Assembly (NCBI GenBank): GCA_945867285.1
Contig: CAMBHX010000012.1
Coordinates: forward strand, 1-22,389
Length of the DNA: 22,389 nt
Direction of reading: 5' to 3'
Origin: Sulfuricurvum sp. IAE1
GTDB lineage: Bacteria; Campylobacterota; Campylobacteria; Campylobacterales; Sulfurimonadaceae
Part shown: piece after piece, positions 16,630 through 22,389 of the stretch
Numbering within the stretch: position 1 is the stretch's first letter
Layout of the letters: each line of letters opens with the position of its first letter
Notes under the pieces: model-generated
Told to the model about the DNA's origin: nothing
The model's database searches: none
What the model saw: only the letters and a program-made list of their open reading frames with translations
Made by a program: the position numbers and the translations under genes

Positions 16630-17328
16630 ATGACTATTTTCCCAGCAATTGATCTCAAAGACGGCAAAGCAGTACGCCTCACAAAAGGACTTATGGAGAG
16701 CGCTAAGGTTTATTCAGACACCCCTTGGGAGTTGGTCAAAACTTTTGAAGAAATGGGCGCATCCTGGGTACATTTAGTAGATTTAAATGGTGCATTTGCA
16801 GGTGAGCCCAAAAATTTAGATCAGATACGCCTTATTCGCCAAAATTGCAATGTAAAACTACAACTAGGTGGCGGAATTCGGGATGAAGCGACAATAGTGC
16901 AATATTTAGACTTAGGTATTAACCGCTTAATTTTGGGTTCTATTGCGCTTCGTGATCCAAAATTTGTCAAAAAAATGGCAGCAAAATATCCAATAGCTGT
17001 AGGGATTGATGCTATTGATGGCTATGTTGCAGTTGAAGGGTGGGGAGAAGTGAGTTCAATGCGAGCAACCGATTTGGCAAGACTTTTTGCGGATGCGGGA
17101 GTGGAAGCGATTATCTGTACTGATGTTGGACGAGATGGAACATTGAGTGGTGTTAATGTTGATTTTACTTTGGAAATTTCGAAGGCTTGCGGGATACCTA
17201 CGATAGCAAGTGGTGGCGTTAAGGATGATAGTGATATTGAAGCATTGCTAAAAACGGGTGAAATTGAAGGTGTAATCGTCGGAAAAGCATTTTACGAGGG
17301 GAGAATTGAGCTAAAACGCTTTTTTTAA
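16630..17328 (+). CDS. hisA: 1-(5-phosphoribosyl)-5-[(5-phosphoribosylamino)methylideneamino]imidazole-4-carboxamide isomerase
   Basis: A 232-residue beta/alpha-barrel isomerase that converts ProFAR to PRFAR (fourth step of histidine synthesis). Catalytic acid/base residues are visible: D8 in PAIDLKDGKAVRL and D127 in VGIDAIDG. The phosphate-binding segments are LQLGGGIR (78-84 region), TDVGRDGTLSG (164-174) and IASGGVKDD (192-200). The first barrel turn HLVDLNGAFAG fits HisA rather than HisF. AAGGA stands ahead of the ATG, 12 bases after hisH. Length (about 240 in the family) is normal. It is the last gene before a 75-base gap. Confidence 0.96.
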   Translation: MTIFPAIDLKDGKAVRLTKGLMESAKVYSDTPWELVKTFEEMGASWVHLVDLNGAFAGEPKNLDQIRLIRQNCNVKLQLGGGIRDEATIVQYLDLGINRLILGSIALRDPKFVKKMAAKYPIAVGIDAIDGYVAVEGWGEVSSMRATDLARLFADAGVEAIICTDVGRDGTLSGVNVDFTLEISKACGIPTIASGGVKDDSDIEALLKTGEIEGVIVGKAFYEGRIELKRFF

Positions 17329-17362
17329 ACTTCACACAAAGTTGATTTAGCTATTATTGGGG

Positions 17363-17368
17363 TAATAT
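17363..17368 (+). promoter_or_regulatory. Possible -10 box for the cheY-prmA-ftsH unit
   Basis: TAATAT lies in the 75-base gap between hisA and cheY, about 35 bases before the TTG start. TTGATT at 17342-17347 could be a -35, but the spacer is only 15 bases, so the assignment is weak. The rest of the gap is AT-rich with no clear terminator for hisA. Confidence 0.35.
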
Positions 17369-17403
17369 TCTTTAAAAATTTTATTGATTACAAAGGACAC
17401 GCT

Positions 17404-17778
17404 TTGAAATTATTGGTAGTAGATGACAGTTCGACAATGCGCCGTATCATCAAAAACACTCTTTCCCGCTTAGGATATGAGGATGTTTTAGAAGGTGAAG
17501 ATGGCCTCCAAGGGTGGGTAGCACTCAATGAAAATCCAGATACTGGGATGCTAATCACCGACTGGAATATGCCAGAGATGAATGGTTTAGAGTTGGTAAA
17601 AAAAGTACGAGCTGATGCTCGTTTTGTTGACTTACCTATTATTATGGTAACAACTGAAGGTGGAAAAGCGGAGGTCATAACCGCACTCAAAGCAGGAGTA
17701 AACAACTATATCGTGAAACCTTTTACGCCTCAAGTTCTTAAAGAAAAACTGGCAGCGGTTCTCGGCACAGAGATTTAA
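17404..17778 (+). CDS. cheY: Chemotaxis response regulator CheY, TTG start
   Basis: A 124-residue single-domain receiver. Phosphorylated CheY binds the flagellar switch and changes rotation. All signalling residues are present: acidic pocket D7-D8 in VVDDSS, phospho-acceptor D53 in ITDWNMPEMNG, T83 (VTTEGG), aromatic Y102, and K105 in IVKPFTP. There is no output domain. The ITDWNMPEMNGLELVKKVR segment is characteristic of CheY. The start is TTG at 17404 with AAGGA 6 bases upstream; no ATG occurs before residue 12, inside the acidic-pocket region. Its stop overlaps the prmA ATG by one base. cheY-prmA-ftsH is a conserved order in Campylobacter and Helicobacter, away from cheA/cheW. Confidence 0.96.
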   Translation: MKLLVVDDSSTMRRIIKNTLSRLGYEDVLEGEDGLQGWVALNENPDTGMLITDWNMPEMNGLELVKKVRADARFVDLPIIMVTTEGGKAEVITALKAGVNNYIVKPFTPQVLKEKLAAVLGTEI

Positions 17779-18608
17779 TGCAAGATTACTATTACATGTT
17801 GGTGGTTAAGCCATCATCACACCTTGAGTTATTTGGCGACTTTTTAGTTGATGTTGTACCTGTAGGGTTTGAAGAGTTAGATGATGGATTTATTATTCGT
17901 AGTGAAGAAGACCTTGAAACAATCAGCTGGGGGATTGAACAATTTGCTCAAGCCCTTCAGTCCTCGCTAGGACAAGTAGTCGATTTAGAACTTACTCTTA
18001 CTAAAGAGAAAAATGATGATTGGATTGCGCAGTATCAAAATGCTGTTACACCTATAGAAATCCCCCCTTTTTATATTCATCCGACATGGGAAAGTTCTAA
18101 AGATGGTATGCTTAATATCGCTATAGATCCAGCGCTTGCCTTTGGAACAGGACATCATCCGACAACTGCATCCTGTTTGCGAGCAATCGCATCCTATGTA
18201 CGACAGGGTGATACGGTTATGGATGTTGGATGTGGCAGCGGAATTCTTGCTATGGCTGCGCGCAAACTGGGTGCTACTGTTGATGCATGTGACACCGATC
18301 CCCTGTCAGTTGAAAACGCAATAATTAATGCACAACAAAATTGTCTTGAGTATCGACGACTTTGGGAAGGACCTGTTCAAGAAAGCAATGAGATTTACGA
18401 TGTGATCGTTGCTAATATTGTGGCAGATGTACTTGTGTTTATCGCCAGCGACCTATCAAAACGTTTAAAAGATGAGGGAGTCTTAATTCTCTCAGGGATA
18501 ATGGATAAATATGAAGATAAAGTTTTAAAAGCTTATAAAAAATATGAACTCACACAGCGCATCGTTGAAAACGAATGGGTGACGCTTGTAGTAACCAAAA
18601 AGGGATAA
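17778..18608 (+). CDS. prmA: Ribosomal protein L11 methyltransferase
   Basis: A 276-residue SAM-dependent enzyme that methylates amino groups of ribosomal protein L11. An N-terminal substrate-recognition domain (about 1-60) is followed by a Rossmann methyltransferase fold. PrmA-specific AFGTGHHPTT lies at 121-130, SAM motif I is MDVGCGSGILA (148-158), motif II has DACDTDP (169-175), and the NIVADVL segment (213-219) corresponds to the N-I-x-A motif of PrmA. The ATG overlaps the cheY stop (TAATG), and ftsH begins 4 bases after its stop. There is no sign that the enzyme is linked to chemotaxis; the coupling may only reflect operon history. Confidence 0.95.
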   Translation: MQDYYYMLVVKPSSHLELFGDFLVDVVPVGFEELDDGFIIRSEEDLETISWGIEQFAQALQSSLGQVVDLELTLTKEKNDDWIAQYQNAVTPIEIPPFYIHPTWESSKDGMLNIAIDPALAFGTGHHPTTASCLRAIASYVRQGDTVMDVGCGSGILAMAARKLGATVDACDTDPLSVENAIINAQQNCLEYRRLWEGPVQESNEIYDVIVANIVADVLVFIASDLSKRLKDEGVLILSGIMDKYEDKVLKAYKKYELTQRIVENEWVTLVVTKKG

Positions 18609-18612
18609 ACTC

Positions 18613-20550
18613 GTGGCTGACAACGAAAAACCAACTCCATCAAATAAAAATGATAATTTTTTCAATAAAAACCCATTATTGGCTTTTGCCCTCTTTTCAA
18701 TTGCAGTGATTATGCTTTTCAAAGTATTTGTTGGTGATGAAGGGAGCTTTGGAAGTAAAGTAAACGGTAACCAAGCGACACGAACCCAAGAAGTGAGTTA
18801 TGCTGAGCTGAAAAATCTTATTATCTCCAAAAAAGTACAAAGTGTTGAGATTGGACAAACCTCTATACGGGCTCTTGGTAGTGATGAAGTAGCTAGAACT
18901 GCCTATACGACACGTCGTATTTTGGGAGAAGACACATCGCTTATTACATTGCTAGATACTCAAAAAATTGACTACAGCGGTTTTAATGAAACTAATTGGT
19001 TCACAGAAATGTTTGGTTGGCTCTTCCCTTTTCTTATCATTATTGCTATTTGGATGTTTTTTGCAGGACGTATGCAAAAAAGCATGGGTGGTGGTATTTT
19101 AGGGATGGGAAGTTCCAAAAAACTTGTTAATTCTGAAAAGCCAAAAACGAAATTTGATGATGTTGCGGGGGTTCAAGAAGCGAAAGAAGAAGTTCAGGAG
19201 ATTGTTGATTTTCTTAAGTCACCAGGACGATACGTTGAGCTGGGTGCAAAAATTCCCAAAGGTGTTTTACTCGTAGGAAGTCCAGGAACAGGAAAAACAT
19301 TGCTTGCAAAAGCGGTTGCAGGTGAGGCAGAAGTACCATTTTTTTCCGTATCAGGGTCGAGTTTTATCGAGATGTTTGTAGGGGTTGGTGCGGCACGTGT
19401 ACGTGATTTGTTTGAGCAAGCAAAACGAGATGCTCCATCTATTATTTTTATTGATGAGATTGACGCTATTGGAAAAAGTCGTGCAGCTGGTGGGATGATG
19501 GGAGGCAATGATGAGCGTGAACAAACGCTCAATCAATTACTTGCTGAAATGGATGGATTTGGAACTGACACGCCTGTTATTATTTTAGCAGCTACGAATC
19601 GTCCTGAAATCTTGGATCCAGCACTGTTGCGTCCAGGGCGTTTTGATCGTCAAGTGCTTGTTGATAAACCAGATTATCAAGGGCGTATTGATATTCTCAA
19701 TGTTCATATCAAAGATGTTAAAAAAGACAGCGATGTTGATCTCGAAGAAATAGCAAGGCTCACTGCTGGTTTAGCGGGGGCGGATTTAGCCAACATAATC
19801 AATGAAGCGGCACTGTTAGCTGGACGCAAAAACCAAAAAACGGTTCGTTTAGCGGATCTGAGAGAGGCAGTTGAGCGTGGAATTGCTGGATTGTCCAAAA
19901 AAAGCCGTCGTATTGATGAAAAAGAGAAGCGTATTGTCGCCTATCACGAAAGTGGTCATGCACTTTTGGCAGAAACTACCAAAGGTGCCAAAAAGGTCGC
20001 TAAAGTCTCCATTGTCCCGCGTGGTCTTGCCGCATTAGGGTACACACTTAACACTCCTGAAGAGAATAAATATCTTATGCAACGTCATGAACTTATTGCT
20101 GAAATTGATGTTCTTTTGGGTGGTCGTGCTGCTGAGGAAGTATTTATTGGAGAAATTTCTACAGGTGCAGCTAATGACCTCGAACGAACAACAGATATTC
20201 TCAAATCAATGGTTCAGATGTATGGGATGAGTGATGTGGCAGGGTTGATGGTTTTGGAAAAACAGCGTAATAGCTTTTTGGGAGGCGGTATGTCTCAGGC
20301 AAAAGAATACAGTGAAAAAATGTCTGAAGCCATGGATAACTTCATAAAAAGAACATTGGATGAGCGCTATAGTATCGTAAAAGAGAGACTTGAAGAGTAC
20401 CGTGGTGCTATTGAGAAAATGGTAGAGCTACTTTATTCCAAGGAAAATATTACGGGTGAGCAGGTTCGTGCTATTATTGAGGTATTTGAAGATGAAAATA
20501 ATATTCCAACAAAACTTTCATCCAAAAAAGAAACAGCTCAAGAGAGTTAA
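18613..20550 (+). CDS. ftsH: ATP-dependent membrane zinc protease FtsH, GTG start
   Basis: A 645-residue hexameric AAA+ protease of the inner membrane that removes misfolded membrane proteins and regulatory targets. Membrane helices are at about 22-40 and 134-151, with the periplasmic domain between them. AAA module: Walker A GSPGTGKT (223-229 region), pore motif MFVGVGA (254-260), Walker B IIFIDEID (277-284), and arginine-finger region ATNRPEILDPALLRPGRFDR (327-346). Protease module: HESGHAL with H445, E446 and H449, and third ligand D522 in GAANDLERTTD. The start is GTG at 18613 with AGGGA upstream; the next methionine is inside the first helix. It lies in the cheY-prmA-ftsH unit and is followed 23 bases later by the Psd-like gene. 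Confidence 0.97.
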   Translation: MADNEKPTPSNKNDNFFNKNPLLAFALFSIAVIMLFKVFVGDEGSFGSKVNGNQATRTQEVSYAELKNLIISKKVQSVEIGQTSIRALGSDEVARTAYTTRRILGEDTSLITLLDTQKIDYSGFNETNWFTEMFGWLFPFLIIIAIWMFFAGRMQKSMGGGILGMGSSKKLVNSEKPKTKFDDVAGVQEAKEEVQEIVDFLKSPGRYVELGAKIPKGVLLVGSPGTGKTLLAKAVAGEAEVPFFSVSGSSFIEMFVGVGAARVRDLFEQAKRDAPSIIFIDEIDAIGKSRAAGGMMGGNDEREQTLNQLLAEMDGFGTDTPVIILAATNRPEILDPALLRPGRFDRQVLVDKPDYQGRIDILNVHIKDVKKDSDVDLEEIARLTAGLAGADLANIINEAALLAGRKNQKTVRLADLREAVERGIAGLSKKSRRIDEKEKRIVAYHESGHALLAETTKGAKKVAKVSIVPRGLAALGYTLNTPEENKYLMQRHELIAEIDVLLGGRAAEEVFIGEISTGAANDLERTTDILKSMVQMYGMSDVAGLMVLEKQRNSFLGGGMSQAKEYSEKMSEAMDNFIKRTLDERYSIVKERLEEYRGAIEKMVELLYSKENITGEQVRAIIEVFEDENNIPTKLSSKKETAQES

Positions 20551-20573
20551 ATCATCGTAACACAGGAGTTTTT

Positions 20574-21218
20574 ATGACAACCCATAGCGATACATTTATT
20601 TTATCCAAACAAGGGTGGCTTCCAATTGCTTTTGCTGCCACTTTCTTTCTTTTTTTCGTGATAACTCAACTAACATTTTTAATATTCATATCAGGTACTT
20701 TTCTGATTGCATTTTTGATCCTTTTCCGTAATCCTGAAAGAAATTCAGCCCTCAATGAACCTTTGACTATTTTGAGTTGTATTGATGGAGTAGTTCTAGG
20801 AGTTGAAGAAGCTCTCATTAACGAACGAAATATGAAAAAAGTAACCGTTCTTAATTCATTATGGGATGTATCACTATTACGCTCTCCCTTTGATGGGGAG
20901 ATGGAGGGGTACAAAATCAGACATGGTCTCTCCTTGGGACTACATCATCCTTTGAGCGAAAGTCTTAATGAAAAAGCAGCTATTTCATTTAAGTCTCTTG
21001 AAGGGAATGAAATATTTATTGAGCATGTTAGTTCTGAGAGCTGTTTTTCATTGCGTATTGATGCGGGAATCGGAGAGAAAATGAGAGAAGGTTCTCGCTA
21101 TGGCTTTTTGGCACGCGGACGAACAATTTGTTATCTTCCTACTAATGTAGATCTGAACATTCACGCTGGAAGTGATGTTCGTGCAGGTGAAACTGTTTTG
21201 GGACATTTTAAGTCTTAA
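20574..21218 (+). CDS. Phosphatidylserine-decarboxylase-like membrane protein lacking the catalytic His and Ser
   Basis: A 214-residue protein with the layout of short bacterial phosphatidylserine decarboxylases: two hydrophobic helices (about 16-32 and 34-51), FFRNPER-like FRNPERN (51-57), the Asp-Gly turn D71-G72 in SCIDGVV, a D-V..R.P..G segment (98-109), NEK (132-134), and the C-terminal P...NIHAGSDVRAGETVLGHF. The active site is missing. The usual D-V-H is D98-V99-S100, and where the self-cleaving F-G-S sits before the last strands this protein reads A-R-G-R (180-183), so no serine is available to form the pyruvoyl cofactor. The reading frame is intact. It follows ftsH as Cj1115c does in C. 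jejuni (from memory), where pssA comes next; here a TPR gene on the other strand follows. An enzyme role is unlikely; a lipid-binding or regulatory one is possible. Confidence 0.88.
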   Translation: MTTHSDTFILSKQGWLPIAFAATFFLFFVITQLTFLIFISGTFLIAFLILFRNPERNSALNEPLTILSCIDGVVLGVEEALINERNMKKVTVLNSLWDVSLLRSPFDGEMEGYKIRHGLSLGLHHPLSESLNEKAAISFKSLEGNEIFIEHVSSESCFSLRIDAGIGEKMREGSRYGFLARGRTICYLPTNVDLNIHAGSDVRAGETVLGHFKS

Positions 21219-21263
21219 TCTTATTTGTTTTTCTTAGAGGTTTCTGACTTTGTGGGATATATT

Positions 21264-22389
21264 TCATAACGAATGATAGGTTAATGGCTCTTTAGTAAGC
21301 TTGTTAGTATCAATTCTAAAATCAAACATATTGGACTTAAATCCACTGTTCCCCATTTTAGCAAATTGTATTACTGCTGCTGGATTATTTTGTACTTGTA
21401 AATATAAAAGCCCTAGTGCATAACGATTTTCAAGATAGTTTGGATTAGTCATCTTAGAAAGCTCAAGTAAAGCAATCGCATTTTGAGGATGACTTGCTGC
21501 TATGGATGCAGAAGCCCCCATAAAGAGAGTGCGTTCATCATTAAGTTTGTAGCTGTCGATAGCCTCATTATAGAGGGCATAAGATTTCTCGAAATCTTGA
21601 TTATAAAAATGTGCAAGCGCTAGTGCTGTTATCAGATTAGCGTGATTTTCATTGGTAACTTGAAGGGTTCTTTCAAGTTTTTGAATTAAAGGAAAAAGTG
21701 TTCCAGTAATAGCGGCCATTGAGATAGCTTTGTCTCTAACAATCTGAGGACCGAAATAAAGATCATTATAAAATAAATTTTGTTTTTTGAGATAGTCATG
21801 GGCAAGTCTTGCGTAGGATTTAGGTGCTTCTTGATTGAAATGTGTATCAATATATAGTAAATGAGGTAAAGTATCGTTTGGCTGTAGCTTTGTAAGCCTT
21901 TGAGATGCTTTTTTTGCTCTATCATCCATACCAAGCTCTTGAGCTATAATAATATTCATAGCAAGATAAAGAGGTCTCTCTTTATAAGTATTGTCCAACC
22001 AACGACTTGAAGCACTGAAGTTATTACTGCTGATTTCTAAAAGCGTTCGATAGAGCGTAAACTCTTCGGTATCATTTTCAAGTGCTAAATTTTCTTTGAG
22101 AATAGAAATGAGCTTTGGATTTGGCTTTGAAACCATTTCCGAGGTCATAATAGCAAAAACACCTGCAAGATAATTATTGGCATCCAAATGGTACGAACGT
22201 AAAAAATGATTATATGCTAATGTGTACTCACCTAGTTGTGCATGGGTAAGAGCCAAATTGTAATGTAAAATAGAGTGCTGTGGATTTTTGACCAATAATT
22301 CTTGAAGTCTCTTATTAGCATCTCGTAATTTAAAATTTAATGCTTTTTGGATGCAAAGCGCTATACCATAATCAACATCCGATGAGCGT
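21264..22389 (-). CDS. TPR-repeat protein, 5' end outside the window
   Basis: The frame is open without interruption from the TGA at 21266-21264 to the right edge (about 375 codons), so this is the C-terminal part of a longer gene; the TTG at 22295 is internal, not a start. It encodes helical repeats of TPR type. One clear unit begins near LLVKNPQHSILHYNLALTH and continues AQLGEYTLAYNHFLRSYHLD; further ones include LANALALAHFYNQDFEKSYALYNEAID-like spacing (ALAHFYNQDFEKSYALYNEA) and NRYALGLLYLQVQNNPAA. Such repeats are protein-binding scaffolds. No signal peptide or membrane helix falls in the visible part. I cannot name it; motility-associated TPR proteins of this phylum are one possibility I cannot support. 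It converges on the Psd-like gene with a 45-base gap. Confidence 0.85.
   Translation of the reverse strand, partial: RSSDVDYGIALCIQKALNFKLRDANKRLQELLVKNPQHSILHYNLALTHAQLGEYTLAYNHFLRSYHLDANNYLAGVFAIMTSEMVSKPNPKLISILKENLALENDTEEFTLYRTLLEISSNNFSASSRWLDNTYKERPLYLAMNIIIAQELGMDDRAKKASQRLTKLQPNDTLPHLLYIDTHFNQEAPKSYARLAHDYLKKQNLFYNDLYFGPQIVRDKAISMAAITGTLFPLIQKLERTLQVTNENHANLITALALAHFYNQDFEKSYALYNEAIDSYKLNDERTLFMGASASIAASHPQNAIALLELSKMTNPNYLENRYALGLLYLQVQNNPAAVIQFAKMGNSGFKSNMFDFRIDTNKLTKEPLTYHSL

Noticed and set aside
17328..17343. AACTT-CACACA-AAGTT inverted repeat after hisA as a terminator
   Set aside because: The stem is five base pairs, mostly A-T, and is not followed by a U-tract, so it is too weak to call.
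22293..22295. TTG at 22295 as the start of the TPR protein
   Set aside because: The frame continues open through the right edge, and TPR-like sequence continues upstream of this codon, so the true start is outside the window.
1..22389. Mobile elements, CRISPR arrays, tRNA or rRNA genes
   Set aside because: No regularly spaced repeats, transposase motifs, terminal inverted repeats, or cloverleaf-like segments were seen; coding density leaves almost no room for them.

Overview
The window looks like chromosome from a free-living Campylobacterota (epsilonproteobacterium), most like the Sulfurimonas/Sulfuricurvum group. Two gene orders support this. The leftward block pyrH-rpoZ-spoT-tyrS-(nitronate monooxygenase-like)-amidase and the rightward block cheY-prmA-ftsH-(Psd-like protein) both match, from memory, arrangements in Campylobacter jejuni and (for the second) Helicobacter. 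The DNA is moderately AT-rich, and intergenic gaps are very short. I see no tRNA, rRNA, CRISPR array, insertion sequence or phage gene. Family names rest on motif reading and remembered synteny; no search was run.

Layout, left to right: (1) 1-7022, minus strand: a six-gene operon transcribed from pyrH towards the left edge (UMP kinase, RNA polymerase omega, bifunctional (p)ppGpp synthetase/hydrolase, tyrosyl-tRNA synthetase, flavin-dependent nitronate monooxygenase family protein, and an exported N-acetylmuramoyl-L-alanine amidase cut by the window edge). (2) 7090-9527, plus strand: a tightly coupled pair, an unrecognised 445-residue protein followed by a cytosolic-looking trypsin-like protease with a zinc ribbon. 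The two share a weakly similar C-terminal/central module, and this is the best candidate for an undescribed system. (3) 9490-10110, minus: a DUF502 membrane protein whose 3' end overlaps the protease gene. (4) 10198-13154, plus: M3 oligopeptidase overlapping by 4 bases with a secreted endonuclease/exonuclease/phosphatase-family protein. (5) 13181-15036, minus: lipopolysaccharide inner-core genes waaC and htrB/lpxL-like. (6) 15101-17328, plus: a PDC/Cache-like membrane protein coupled to hisH, then hisA. (7) 17404-21218, plus: cheY, prmA, ftsH and a phosphatidylserine-decarboxylase-like membrane protein that has lost its catalytic residues. (8) 21264 to the right edge, minus: a TPR-type protein, 5' end outside the window.

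The genes are mostly housekeeping: nucleotide supply, transcription, stringent response, translation, cell wall and LPS biogenesis, histidine biosynthesis, chemotaxis and membrane protein quality control. The less ordinary parts are the protease/partner pair (7090-9527), the probably inactive Psd homologue (20574-21218), the PDC-like domain that seems to face the cytosol (15101-16009), and an omega subunit without the N-terminal MAR sequence even though its gene sits next to the ppGpp synthetase gene.
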